This document shows, piece after piece, positions 52,484-61,370 of a stretch of DNA of 63,607 bases. A program made the translations under genes and the position numbers. Positions within the stretch are counted from its first letter, which is position 1. Each line of letters opens with the position of its first letter. The stretch comes from Myxococcales bacterium (GTDB lineage Bacteria > Myxococcota_A > Polyangia > Polyangiales > Ga0077539). Under the pieces are notes generated by a model, which worked only from the letters and a program-made list of their open reading frames with translations, did no database searches and was not told where the DNA came from. Location: assembly GCA_013298625.1 (NCBI GenBank), contig JAAFIF010000054.1, positions 1-63,607 on the forward strand, read 5' to 3'.

Positions 52484-53977
52484 TCACTGACGCGGCGGCG
52501 CCGGGTCGGTGATGTTGAACTCGACGCGGCGGTTGCGCGCGCGGGCGTCGGCGAGCGGGCGCGCCGTGAGCCCAGTGATGGGCTGCAGCGGACGTGTCTC
52601 GCCGAAGCCGTGCGCTTCGAGGCGATCGGCAGCGATCCCGTGGCTCGTGAGCCAACGCACGACGCTCTGCGCGCGGCGCTCGGAGAGACCCAGGTTGCGC
52701 GCGTCGGGACCGGCGTCGTCGGTGTGGCCTTCGACAGACACCTTGCGGATCTGCGGCGAAGCGGTGAGCGCGTCGGCGATCGCCTGCATCAGCGCGTTGG
52801 ACGTCGGCAGGATCCGGTCGCTGTTGACCGCGAAATTGATCTGCTGCGTGATGCGGATGTTCGTCGTGGTGACCGAGACGAGGCCCGGGCAGCCGTTGCG
52901 GTTGGGGTCCGGGCTCGGAGCTCCTGCTTGATCCGGGCAGTGATCCTGCGGGTCGAGCACGGTGTCGCCGTCGCGATCGGGGATCGGGCAGCCGGCGCGC
53001 GCGGGGTCGGGGTTTGCGCCCGCGGCTTGATCGCGGCACTGGTCTTGGGCGTTGAACACGCCGTCGCCGTCGGTGTCCGCGTCGGGGCAGCCGCGGCGCG
53101 CAGGATCGGGGTGCTCGCCTTGCGCTTCGTTGACGCACTGGTCTTGCGAGTCGAGGACGGTGTCGCCGTCGGCGTCGCCCTCGGGGCAACCACGGCGGGC
53201 CGCGTCGGGGTGCTCGCCAGCGGGCTGCGTGCGGCACACGTCTTCGTCGTTGAAGACGCCGTCGCTGTCGTCGTCGGCGCGGGGGCAGCCGCGGCGGGTG
53301 GGATCGGGGTTGGTGCCTTGCGGCTGCGCGGGGCACTGGTCGTCCGCGTCGACCACGCCGTCGGAGTCCTGGTCAGCTGGCGGCGGAGGGGCCTCCGCCG
53401 GCCACGGAGTGCGGAAGGTAAACGACGCACCCGCGTGCCAACCCGAGCGCTCGAAGTCTTCGGTCGTGCGCGACTCGTACGAGTAGCGGATGAACGGGCC
53501 GAGTCCGATGCTGCGAGAGAGCATGAACTCGAGGCCGACGCCGGCCTGCCACCAGGCCTTCAGCGTGGGCGCGCCGATCGCGACGCCGCCTTCGACGCCG
53601 ATAAAAGGGTGAAAGATCGACGCGATCGTGCCGCCGACGCGAAAGCCGAGGCCGGCGTTGCCGTGCAGCAACACGGGCGCGGTCGCGCTGCGGCCGAACA
53701 TCGACCAGACGCCGCCGACCGCATGCAGGCTGAACTGCTCAGTGAGGTGCACGCCGAGGCGGGCGTTGACGATTCCGCTCAGCGTGGGCAGCGAGATCGG
53801 GCCCATCGTCGGCGAGACGACGGTCACGTCGGGCTGCGACTCGCCTACGCCGAGGTCAGCGTTGAACACCAGTCGCTGGGAGAAAGACTGTGCGTTCGCG
53901 CTCGGGGCGACCGCCACGCCAGCGGCCAGCGCCATCGCTGCGCCGACCCATCGAACCAACCGCTTCGAGTAGCTCAT
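52484..53977 (-). CDS. OmpA-family outer membrane protein with type-3 calcium repeats
   Basis: 497 residues with a Sec signal (ends ANAQS). The N-terminal ~180 residues form a beta-barrel-like region (FNADLGVGE, VNARLGVHLTEQFSLHAVGG, GVGLEFMLSRSIGLGPFIRYSYES). Five calcium-loop repeats follow, for example DQDSDGVVDADDQC, DDDSDGVFNDEDVC, DADGDTVLDSQDQC, DTDGDGVFNAQDQC, DRDGDTVLDPQDHC. The C-terminal OmpA domain has VEGHTDDAGPDARNLGLSERRAQSV and NRRVEFN, which bind peptidoglycan. A second OmpA-type linker in the window, unlike the lipoprotein version at 42966. Confidence 0.88.
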   Translation of the reverse strand: MSYSKRLVRWVGAAMALAAGVAVAPSANAQSFSQRLVFNADLGVGESQPDVTVVSPTMGPISLPTLSGIVNARLGVHLTEQFSLHAVGGVWSMFGRSATAPVLLHGNAGLGFRVGGTIASIFHPFIGVEGGVAIGAPTLKAWWQAGVGLEFMLSRSIGLGPFIRYSYESRTTEDFERSGWHAGASFTFRTPWPAEAPPPPADQDSDGVVDADDQCPAQPQGTNPDPTRRGCPRADDDSDGVFNDEDVCRTQPAGEHPDAARRGCPEGDADGDTVLDSQDQCVNEAQGEHPDPARRGCPDADTDGDGVFNAQDQCRDQAAGANPDPARAGCPIPDRDGDTVLDPQDHCPDQAGAPSPDPNRNGCPGLVSVTTTNIRITQQINFAVNSDRILPTSNALMQAIADALTASPQIRKVSVEGHTDDAGPDARNLGLSERRAQSVVRWLTSHGIAADRLEAHGFGETRPLQPITGLTARPLADARARNRRVEFNITDPAPPRQ

Positions 53978-54084
53978 CGGGCGCGGAGTGGACTCGAACT
54001 GCCCCGCGATTGCAACGGGTCTGCTGCGCCGCGTGACAGCAAAGCGGCGCGCGGGTTAAGGGCGTTTGGGGAGTCTTTTCACGA

Positions 54085-55413
54085 ATGCGCAGCGACTCGG
54101 CCACAGACGCACCGATCGCCGACGGGCCGCGCGCCCTTCGCGCCGCGCTGCCCGCGGTCGTCGCCGCGATTTTGCTGCGCGTGGCGGTGATCGCGTGGCT
54201 GCGCCCTCCGGCGGCGTGGGACGGGGCGATCTATGCAGCCCTGGCGGAGGGGCTGGCAGAGGGGCGCGGATTCGTCCATTGGGACGGGAGCGGACGGGCG
54301 ACGGCGTTCTTTCCGGTGGGGTTTCCTGCGGCGATCGCGCTGGTGATGGGGGCCGGGCTGCGGGCGGTGCACGCCGCGTACGTCGTCAACGTCGCGGCCT
54401 CGGCGCTCACGACCGCGTCGGCCGCGGCGATCGCGTGGACCGCGGGCGGAGTGGCCGCGGCGCGAAGGGCCGCGTGGTTCGCGGCGCTCTATCCCGGGGC
54501 GATCCTGTGGTCGGCCGCGACCATGACCGAGACGCTGCAGTGCGCGTTCATCACCACCGCCCTCGCCGTGGCCTTGTGGCCCGCGTCGAGCGTCGATTCG
54601 CGCGCGCGGCCACTGGCCAAGAGCCTCGCCGTCGGCGCGCTCGTCGCGCTCGCAGCGTACGTGCGACCGCAGGCGATCGTGCTCGCCCCGGTGTTCGGCG
54701 CGCTCAACCATCGATCGCTCGGCGCGCGGCTCTCTCACGGCGCGGTCACGCTCTGCGCTGCGCTCGCGCTGATCGCGCCATGGACGCTGCGCAACGCCCG
54801 CGCGCTCGACGGCCCCGCCCTCGTCAGCACCAACGGCGGCAGCAACCTGTTGATCGGAACGCTCCCCGACGCCCGCGGCGGCTACCGCGAGCTCACCGCG
54901 GCAGACCCGTGCGCCGACGTCCGCGGCGAGCGAGCGCGCGACCGATGCATGTCCCGCGTGGCCGTCACACGAATTCAAGATCATCCGCTCGCGTGGGCGG
55001 CGCTCGGCGCGCGCAAGATCGCCCGAACGATGGCGTTCGAGTGGGCGCCGGTGAGCTACGCGCGCAGCACGGTTTCAGAGCGAATTTCCAAGCCGATCGG
55101 GCTCGCGCTCGCGGCCGTGTGCACGCTGTGCTGGTGGTGGGCGCTCTTCGCGTTCGCGCGGCTCGCGCGGCGCAGGTCCATCGAGCAGCGGGCGCTCGCG
55201 TGGGGCGTCGGCGCGTCGGTGGCGAGCGTCGCGCTCGTGCACGCGGCGTTCATCGCGGACGACCGCTACCACCTGGTCTTGGTCGGAGTGCTCTGCGCCA
55301 GCGCGGCGGTCGAAACGACCAGCGCGCGCAAAGCGTGCTCGTCATCGCGACGCGCGCCGAGCGAGCGACCCGCTGACGAAACCTCAGTTGCGCACACGAC
55401 GGCGTCGCCCTGA
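54085..55413 (+). CDS. GT-C type glycosyltransferase, integral membrane
   Basis: 442 residues, about ten membrane helices. The first periplasmic loop has the GT-C pattern AWDGAIYAALAEGLAEGRGFV, with Asp as the likely catalytic residue (ArnT/PMT-like 'D--YY--A--L--G'). The loop after is GRATAFFPVGFPAAIAL. Helices continue to YHLVLVGVLCASAAVE, and the tail is Ser/Arg-rich. It would use a lipid-linked sugar donor in the periplasm, consistent with the GT2 enzyme at 50855 that could make such a donor. The acceptor is unknown. Confidence 0.75.
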   Translation: MRSDSATDAPIADGPRALRAALPAVVAAILLRVAVIAWLRPPAAWDGAIYAALAEGLAEGRGFVHWDGSGRATAFFPVGFPAAIALVMGAGLRAVHAAYVVNVAASALTTASAAAIAWTAGGVAAARRAAWFAALYPGAILWSAATMTETLQCAFITTALAVALWPASSVDSRARPLAKSLAVGALVALAAYVRPQAIVLAPVFGALNHRSLGARLSHGAVTLCAALALIAPWTLRNARALDGPALVSTNGGSNLLIGTLPDARGGYRELTAADPCADVRGERARDRCMSRVAVTRIQDHPLAWAALGARKIARTMAFEWAPVSYARSTVSERISKPIGLALAAVCTLCWWWALFAFARLARRRSIEQRALAWGVGASVASVALVHAAFIADDRYHLVLVGVLCASAAVETTSARKACSSSRRAPSERPADETSVAHTTASP

Positions 55414-55441
55414 TACTCCGCGTCCTCGGAGGCAGTGGAGT

Positions 55442-55897
55442 TTGGTGTTCGACCGCAACGCGCTGCGCGCGCTACCAACCGGCGCTGATCGGCGCTCGTT
55501 GCTCGAGGCGTGCGACGAGCGCGGCTGTCTGTTCATCAGCAACCCCGCAGACGGCGTGATCGTGACGCGCGCGGCGGGGTTCATGAGCACCGCGCTCGCC
55601 GAGCAATGGGTGCAGTCCGTCGAGCCCGTGTGGAAGCAAGCGCCCAAGCTCTACGTCTTCAACGACTGGGAGAAGATGGACGCGTACGAGTCCAACGCGC
55701 GCAAGCGACTGACGGAGTGGGTGCTCTCGCACCGCACGCAAATGGCAGGCGCGTGGTTTCTCACAGGCTCGCGCATGGTCGCGATGGGGGTCGCCGCCGC
55801 GGGAGCTGCGACGGCGCTCGCGGGCGTCTCGATGCACGCCTCGCTCGATCGCCGCACCTGGCAGCGACTGCTCGAAGACCGCCTCTCGCAGCGCTGA
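55442..55897 (+). CDS. STAS-like small protein of unknown function
   Basis: About 151 residues. TTG 55442 has GGAGG nine bases upstream, and GTG 55445 is an alternative; an ATG-led longer frame starts at 55388 with Arg-rich shadow sequence. The fold pattern resembles STAS-type proteins found in myxobacteria: GVIVTRAAGFMSTALAEQWVQ and PKLYVFNDWEKMDAYESNARKRLTEW, with a helix-rich end (GAWFLTGSRMVAMGVAAAGAATALAG). No cysteines of interest and no signal. It stops six bases from the convergent dppC stop. Confidence 0.6.
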   Translation: MVFDRNALRALPTGADRRSLLEACDERGCLFISNPADGVIVTRAAGFMSTALAEQWVQSVEPVWKQAPKLYVFNDWEKMDAYESNARKRLTEWVLSHRTQMAGAWFLTGSRMVAMGVAAAGAATALAGVSMHASLDRRTWQRLLEDRLSQR

Positions 55898-55903
55898 GCG
55901 CGC

Positions 55904-56734
55904 TCACTGCTCTTTGGGATCGAGCGCGTCGCGCAGCCAATCGCCGGTGAGGTTGAACCCGAGCACGGTCACTGCGATCGCTCCGCCCGAGATCAACGCC
56001 AGCCGCGGCGCGCGCAGCAGGTACGCCGTCCCCTGATCGAGCAGCGCGCCCCAGGATGCGCCCGCGCCCGGCCCGAGCCCGAGGAAGCTCAGCGAGGCCT
56101 CCGCGAGCACCGCGCCGCCGAGGCCGAAGGTCGCTTGCACGATGAGCGGCCCCATCGCGTTGGGCAAGACGTGCCGAAACAACACCCGCGCCGAGGACGC
56201 CCCGAGCGCGCGCGCCGCGGTGACGAACTCACGGTCCCGCAGGCGAAGCACTTCGGCGCGAGAGACCCTCGCGTACGCGACCCAGCCCGTCGCGCTGAGC
56301 GCCGCGATCATGTGGCCGAATCCGGGGCGCGCGATGAGGGCGAGCAGCGCGACGTTGAGCACCAGCGAGGGCATCGCTTGCACGGCGTCAGTGATCCGCG
56401 CGAGGACCATGTCCGTGCGCCCGCCGGCGTAGCCAGAGACCGCGCCGAACAGAGAGCCGATGACGAACGAGATGCACACCGAGCTCACCGCCACGAGGCC
56501 CGCGGTGCGCGCTCCTGTGAGCAGGACGCTGAGCACGTCGACGCCGTTGTCCGCGGTGCCGAGCAAGTGACGCCACGAGCTCGGCTCGAGCTCGTGCGCA
56601 AGGTCGATCGCGCGCGGCGAATACGGGGCGATCCACGGCCCGATCAACGCGAGCGCGAGAAACAAGAGCACCAGCGGGACGCCGACGAGCGCGCGGCCTT
56701 GGAGCTTCCATCGCTTGTTGTTTGCGGCGCTCAC
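55904..56734 (-). CDS. dppC: ABC transporter permease, DppC type
   Basis: 276 residues from GTG 56734, which overlaps the dppB stop by four bases (GTGA); a longer frame is a shadow. Features: N-terminal helix (ALVGVPLVLLFLALALIGPWIAPYSP), HLLGTADNGVDVLSVLLTGARTAGLVAVSS, the EAA coupling loop VTAARALGASSARVLFRHVLPNAMGPLIV, and EASLSFLGLGP. It imports peptides together with DppB. No ATPase or binding protein gene is in this window, so these must come from elsewhere. Confidence 0.9.
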   Translation of the reverse strand: MSAANNKRWKLQGRALVGVPLVLLFLALALIGPWIAPYSPRAIDLAHELEPSSWRHLLGTADNGVDVLSVLLTGARTAGLVAVSSVCISFVIGSLFGAVSGYAGGRTDMVLARITDAVQAMPSLVLNVALLALIARPGFGHMIAALSATGWVAYARVSRAEVLRLRDREFVTAARALGASSARVLFRHVLPNAMGPLIVQATFGLGGAVLAEASLSFLGLGPGAGASWGALLDQGTAYLLRAPRLALISGGAIAVTVLGFNLTGDWLRDALDPKEQ

Positions 56735-57672
56735 GAGAGGCGGATCCTCGGGTCGACCAGGACGTACGCGACGTCGACGGCGAGCTGCACGAGCACCGCG
56801 GTCGCAGCGATGACGACCACGCACGCGAGCACGACGGGGATGTCCCTCGCGGTCAGCGACTGAAGCAGCAGCGTGCCGAGGCCGGGGCGGTCGAACACTT
56901 TTTCGGTGATGATCGCGCCGCCGAGGAGGCTCGCGAGCTGCGCGCCTCCGGTGGTGAGCAGCGGGACCATCGCAGCGCGAAGGGCGTGCTTGATGAGCAC
57001 CGCGGTCTCGCTGAGCCCGCGCGCGCGGGCGGCGGTGACGAAGGGCTCGCGCAGGGTCTCGCGCAGGGCGCCGCGGCCCATGCGGGTGAGGATTCCGGCC
57101 ATTCCAACGCCGAGCGTGAGCGATGGGAGGACGAGCGCGAGCGGACCTCTCGCGTCGGGCCCCGGAAACGGCAGCAGCGGAACGGCCACGCAGAACGCCA
57201 GGATCAACAGCGGCCCGAGCCACAGCGACGGGATCGCGACGCCGACGAGCGACGCGACGCCCACGGCCGCGTCGGTCTTGGTCCGCGGCCGGCTCGCGGC
57301 GAGCACGGCGAGCGGGATCGCCACGGCCCACGCGACCAACGCCGAGCTGATCGCCAGCATGATCGTGTTGGGCCACACCTCAGCGATCATGCTGAACGCG
57401 CTGCGCGCCGGCTGCCTGAGCGAGTGCCCCATCGCCCGCGCCGGAACGATCAAATCCAGCACAAATTGCAGGTACCGCGACGCAAACGGCTGATCGAGCC
57501 GCAGCGCTCGTCGCAGCTGCTCGCGGTCTTCAGCGGTCGCGGTCTCGCCGAGGATGGTGTCCGTCGGATCGCCCGGCAGCGCTTCGAGCAAGAGAAAGCA
57601 CACCGACACCACCGCGAGCACCGTGAGCGCTCCGCCGAGCGCGCGTCGCAACAGGTACCCGAGGTAGCGCAT
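56731..57672 (-). CDS. dppB: ABC transporter permease, DppB type
   Basis: 313 residues. The first helix is RYLGYLLRRALGGALTVLAVVSVCFLLLEALPGDP, as in DppB/OppB. The coupling loop is FVTAARARGLSETAVLIKHALRAAMVPLLT and the C-terminus reads FDRPGLGTLLLQSLTARDIPVV...VLVDPRIRLS. It forms the inner membrane channel with DppC. It begins 35 bases after the lipoprotein gene at 58166. NamZ is divergent from this group, suggesting use of peptidoglycan fragments. Confidence 0.92.
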   Translation of the reverse strand: MRYLGYLLRRALGGALTVLAVVSVCFLLLEALPGDPTDTILGETATAEDREQLRRALRLDQPFASRYLQFVLDLIVPARAMGHSLRQPARSAFSMIAEVWPNTIMLAISSALVAWAVAIPLAVLAASRPRTKTDAAVGVASLVGVAIPSLWLGPLLILAFCVAVPLLPFPGPDARGPLALVLPSLTLGVGMAGILTRMGRGALRETLREPFVTAARARGLSETAVLIKHALRAAMVPLLTTGGAQLASLLGGAIITEKVFDRPGLGTLLLQSLTARDIPVVLACVVVIAATAVLVQLAVDVAYVLVDPRIRLS

Positions 57673-57707
57673 CGAGCCTTTGAGTCTCCGATCCGTGCGA
57701 AGGCGCG

Positions 57708-58166
57708 CTAGCGCGTAGAGATCGGCAGCGCGCAGTAGCCCACGCGCGTGCGATTGGTGCCGGGTCCGGTGCGGTCATCGACGAGCCGGGTGCAGCCCGC
57801 TTCGGTGCTCGCGTTGGCCGGACACGCGGCGGCGATGCCCGCGACGTCCGCCTGCTGGCATCGGTAGCCGCTGCGGCAATCGCCGTCGGTCGCGCACGGG
57901 GACATGCAGAAGCGCCGCGCGCGCTGAGGAACGCTGGAGAAGAACTCGACGCAGAGCGAGTCGTCGGGGCACGAGTTGCGGTCGCACTCGGCGACGGTGC
58001 AATAGCCGCCGACCTGCGACGTGTCGCAGCGGCGGTCGTTGTTGATCGAGCAGTCGGTGTCGAGCGAGCAGCCGTCGCCGATGCGACGCGCGCAGCCCAT
58101 GGGGAGGGCGACGACGGCGACGAGCATCGAGACGAGCGCGGCGATCGCGCGCGATGAATAGGCCAT
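57708..58166 (-). CDS. Cys-rich lipoprotein
   Basis: 152 residues from ATG 58166 (MAYSSRAIAALVSM), signal ending LPMGC. The mature part contains about 14 cysteines in the order CSLDTDCSINNDRRC, CDRNSCPDDSLC, CMSPCATDGDCRSGYRC and further singles; this is a disulphide-rich domain of the sort common in Polyangia. First gene of the lipoprotein-dppB-dppC unit. It does not resemble a Dpp substrate-binding protein, so its part in transport, if any, is uncertain. Confidence 0.7.
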   Translation of the reverse strand: MAYSSRAIAALVSMLVAVVALPMGCARRIGDGCSLDTDCSINNDRRCDTSQVGGYCTVAECDRNSCPDDSLCVEFFSSVPQRARRFCMSPCATDGDCRSGYRCQQADVAGIAAACPANASTEAGCTRLVDDRTGPGTNRTRVGYCALPISTR

Positions 58167-58225
58167 GAGGGCGGCGGAATGTAGCGCAGGCGAGCGCTCG
58201 ACGGTATACGGGCAAAACACTGCAA

Positions 58226-59395
58226 ATGACCGTACTGACAGGACTCGACCGCCTCTCGCAGGACGATTCGGACGCGCTGAAGCTCGTGCGCGGGCGACGG
58301 GTGGGGCTCGTGGCGCACCCCGCTTCGGTGACGCGATCGCTCGCGCACGCGAAGGACGTCCTCGTCGCGAAGGGCGCGATCGTCCGCGCGCTCTTCGGCC
58401 CCGAGCACGGGTACGGCGGAGAAGCGCAGGACATGATCGGCGTGGACAACGCGAGCGATCCCGAGACGGGCGCGCCGATTCACTCGCTGTACGGCGGGTC
58501 GTTCGACTCGCTCTCGCCGAGGCGCGAGTGGCTCGACGGGCTCGACGCGCTGGTGGTGGACCTGCAGGACGTGGGCAGCAGGTACTACACGTTCGTGTGG
58601 ACGGCGGTGCTCTGCGCGCGCGTGTGCGACGCGCTGGGCATCGAGCTGATCGTGCTCGATCGGCCGAACCCGCTCGGCGGAGCGCGGATCGAAGGCGCGC
58701 CGCAGCTGCCGGCGCTGCGGTCGTTTGTGGGGCTGCGCAGCGTCCCGGTGCGGCACGGGATGACCATCGCAGAGATCGTCGAGGACGCGGCGCGAGACGA
58801 GGGTCTCGGCTGCGTTCGAACCGTGAAAATGCAGGGCTGGCAGCGCTCGATGCTCTTCGGCGAGACGGGCCTCCCGTGGGTGCTCCCCTCGCCCAACATG
58901 CCGACGCCCGAGACCGCGCTGGTCTATCCAGGCGGCTGTCTGCTCGAAGGGACCAACGCGAGCGAAGGGCGCGGGTGCACGCGGCCCTTCGAGCTCTTCG
59001 GCGCGGGCTACGTCGACGGCCCTGCGCTGGCGCGGGCGATGATGCGCGACGGGGGCGCGGGCTTCGTCGCGAGGCCGACCACGGTTCGGCCGACCTTTCA
59101 CAAGTGGGCCGCAGAGAACATCGGCGCGGTGCAGGTGCACGTCACCGACGCGGGCGCGTTCGAGCCGTACCGGGCGTACCTCGCGGCGATCGCGCATCTG
59201 CGAACGCGCGAGGGATTTCGCTGGCGAACCGACGCGTACGAGTTCGTCGACGACGTTCCCGCGATCGATCTGCTGACGGGAGACGGGCGCGTGCGCGAGG
59301 CGATCGACCAGGGCGCGTCGATCGAAGCGATCATGGCGATCGGCCGCGAGCGGCTGGCCGAGTGGGACGCGACCGCTCGTTGGATCTACCGCTGA
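58226..59395 (+). CDS. namZ: Exo-beta-N-acetylmuramidase NamZ-like (DUF1343, GH171)
   Basis: 389 residues. The family start VGLVAHPASVTRSLAHAKDVL and the motif ALFGPEHGYGGEAQDM are typical of DUF1343/NamZ. The rest also fits: LVVDLQDVGSRYYTFVWTA, LDRPNPLGG, YPGGCLLEGTNASEGRGCTRPFELFGA. NamZ releases MurNAc from the ends of peptidoglycan fragments. No signal is seen, so it may act in the cytoplasm or the start may be wrong. It is divergent from dppBC by 59 bases. Together they could import and trim muropeptides; this is an inference from proximity. Confidence 0.88.
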   Translation: MTVLTGLDRLSQDDSDALKLVRGRRVGLVAHPASVTRSLAHAKDVLVAKGAIVRALFGPEHGYGGEAQDMIGVDNASDPETGAPIHSLYGGSFDSLSPRREWLDGLDALVVDLQDVGSRYYTFVWTAVLCARVCDALGIELIVLDRPNPLGGARIEGAPQLPALRSFVGLRSVPVRHGMTIAEIVEDAARDEGLGCVRTVKMQGWQRSMLFGETGLPWVLPSPNMPTPETALVYPGGCLLEGTNASEGRGCTRPFELFGAGYVDGPALARAMMRDGGAGFVARPTTVRPTFHKWAAENIGAVQVHVTDAGAFEPYRAYLAAIAHLRTREGFRWRTDAYEFVDDVPAIDLLTGDGRVREAIDQGASIEAIMAIGRERLAEWDATARWIYR

Positions 59396-59451
59396 GCGCA
59401 GCAAAAACAGAACGTGACGCAACGCTCGCGCCCTGCGCTACCTTTGGAGGC

Positions 59452-60147
59452 GTGAGAGCAACGCTGCGTACTTTGATTGTGTGTGTCTTCGCGGCCGCGT
59501 GCGCGCAGTGCTCGCCCCCCGCGCCGAGCTGCGACGGAGGCGGCTGCAACGACAGCGGAGCGCCGCCGTCGCGGTGCTTGACCGCTGTGCTTCCGCAGTG
59601 CGACCGCGGGCCCGACGGGTACTCGGACGAGGCGTGCTTCGCGCTCGACGACGCCGAGCTGCGAGCGGCCGCAGTGGTGGACGCGATGCGCGCGCCGGCG
59701 ATCACTGCGCCGACCGCGATGCAGGTCCTGCCCTCGGCCACGCCGTTTACCTTTCGCTGGTCCGCCGCCACCGCGCTCGCCCCAACACGCACCCCCGCCC
59801 GATGGAACGCGATCGCTGACGCCCTCCCCCCGTTGCGAGCGCCGCGCGCGCCGACGGCGCTCGAAGAGCTCGCGCGCTGGACCACGCTCGTGCCCGAAGC
59901 GCACGCGCACTGCGCGCCCTTCTCTGGCATCGGCTACGGCTTGGACTTCCGCGTCGGATCCCGCGTGATCCTCCGCGTCGAGCAGTCGACCACCGAGTAC
60001 ACGCCCGGGGCTGCCGCGTGGGAGGTCCTTCGCGGCGCGGGCGCGCCGATCGAGCTGCGCGTCACCGCCACGCGATTTCGCAACAGCACGGTCAGCGACG
60101 GGCCCTTCGAGTCTCCGACGCGCGTGACGTTCACGCTCTCGCCATGA
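59452..60147 (+). CDS. Cys-containing lipoprotein, first gene of a cytochrome cassette
   Basis: 231 residues from GTG 59452. A short signal (RATLRTLIVCVFAAAC) is an excellent lipobox, although GGAGG lies only one base from the GTG, so a later start is possible. The mature part has CDGGGCNDSGAPPSRCL early, then a Ala-rich body, PEAHAHCAPFSGIGYGLDFRVGSRVILRVEQS, and beta strands to the end. No known family. The His-Cys pair could bind metal. It overlaps the next ATG (ATGA). Confidence 0.65.
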   Translation: MRATLRTLIVCVFAAACAQCSPPAPSCDGGGCNDSGAPPSRCLTAVLPQCDRGPDGYSDEACFALDDAELRAAAVVDAMRAPAITAPTAMQVLPSATPFTFRWSAATALAPTRTPARWNAIADALPPLRAPRAPTALEELARWTTLVPEAHAHCAPFSGIGYGLDFRVGSRVILRVEQSTTEYTPGAAAWEVLRGAGAPIELRVTATRFRNSTVSDGPFESPTRVTFTLSP

Positions 60148-61370
60148 GCCGCGCTTCGCTGTTGGCTGCGCTCTCGGTCGCGGCGCTCTCGTGTGGCCCC
60201 AAGGTGAACGTCCCGTTCGACGGCGAGGCTTTTCCCAATCGACGGCCCATCGTCGCGTGGCCTGCGGGCGCCGTGAGCGCGGTCACTTCGGACAACGGAT
60301 CGGACACGATCACCGTGGTCTCGATGGCCGACTTCACCCGCGTAGGGACGTACTCGATCGGGCTCGATCCGCTGGCCAACGACGGGCCACATCACCTCGC
60401 GCTCGACCCCGCGCGGCGCGTGCTCTACACGGCCTACGCCTACCCGCCCCCCGAGCTCAGCGTCGGCCCCCACGGAAACCACGGCGCAAGCAACCAGCTC
60501 GGCATCGTCGTCGCGCACTCGATGGACGACCTGCGCGTGCTCGGCCGCGCCGACGTCGAGAGCAACCCTGGCGACATCTTGCTCACGCCGGACAAGAGCA
60601 AGGTCATCGTCACGCACTTCGAGCTCAACCGGGTGTTGCAGTGGGACGGCGGCGTCGGAGCGAGCGACGGCGGCGACGGCCGCGCGAGCGCGATCACCAT
60701 CCACGACGCGCAGACGCTCCGTCGCCTCGCGACGCTTCGCCCTTGCCTCGCCGCGCACGGCGGAGTCATCACCGCGAACAACCGCTGGCTGCTCGTCGCG
60801 TGCAACGGCCAGGACTCTGTCAGCGTGACGGACCTCGCGAGCCCGAGCTTCTCGACGCGCACCTTCGCGGTCGGCCCCGGCGCCGGAACCATCCCCGACA
60901 ATCGCTACGGCCCCTACTCGCTGATCGTCACGCCCGATGTGTCCACGGGCTACGCCGCGGACCTCGAAGGGCGCGACGTGCGAGAGTTCACCATCGCCGC
61001 CGACGGCGCGCTCACGTTCACCAACGCGCGCTCGGTGCGCGTCAACGGAGCGGCGTTCTTCATGGACTTCGGCCCAACGGGAGACACCCTGCTCGTGCCG
61101 ACGCAGAACCCCGATCAGCTCGTGGTCGTCGACCGCGCCACAATGACCATCCATCGCAATCGCACGTTCACCGCAGCCGAGTGCAAGCTCCCGCACCAGG
61201 TGACGCGCGCGCCCGACGGCCGCTACGTGCTCGTCTGCGAAGGCGTTCACACGGCGACCCGGCGCGAGCCCGGCGCGCTGCTCGTGATCGACCCAGAGAC
61301 CCTCGAGACCCGCGCGCGCGTCGAGACCGGGATCTACCCGGACGCCGTCGCGTTCGCGCCTGCACGATGA
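60144..61370 (+). CDS. YncE-like seven-bladed propeller lipoprotein
   Basis: 408 residues from ATG 60144. The signal ends at VAALSC (lipobox). The body has the usual propeller phrasing 'V-----I-V-----T---I': DTITVVSMADFTRVGTYSIGLDP, LLTPDKSKVIVTHFELNRVL, LIVTPDVSTGYAADLEGRDVREFTI, LLVPTQNPDQLVVVDRATMTI, ALLVIDPETLETRARVETGIYP. No haem motif, so it is not a cytochrome cd1. It overlaps its neighbours on both sides by ATGA and is the middle gene of the cassette. Confidence 0.75.
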   Translation: MSRASLLAALSVAALSCGPKVNVPFDGEAFPNRRPIVAWPAGAVSAVTSDNGSDTITVVSMADFTRVGTYSIGLDPLANDGPHHLALDPARRVLYTAYAYPPPELSVGPHGNHGASNQLGIVVAHSMDDLRVLGRADVESNPGDILLTPDKSKVIVTHFELNRVLQWDGGVGASDGGDGRASAITIHDAQTLRRLATLRPCLAAHGGVITANNRWLLVACNGQDSVSVTDLASPSFSTRTFAVGPGAGTIPDNRYGPYSLIVTPDVSTGYAADLEGRDVREFTIAADGALTFTNARSVRVNGAAFFMDFGPTGDTLLVPTQNPDQLVVVDRATMTIHRNRTFTAAECKLPHQVTRAPDGRYVLVCEGVHTATRREPGALLVIDPETLETRARVETGIYPDAVAFAPAR

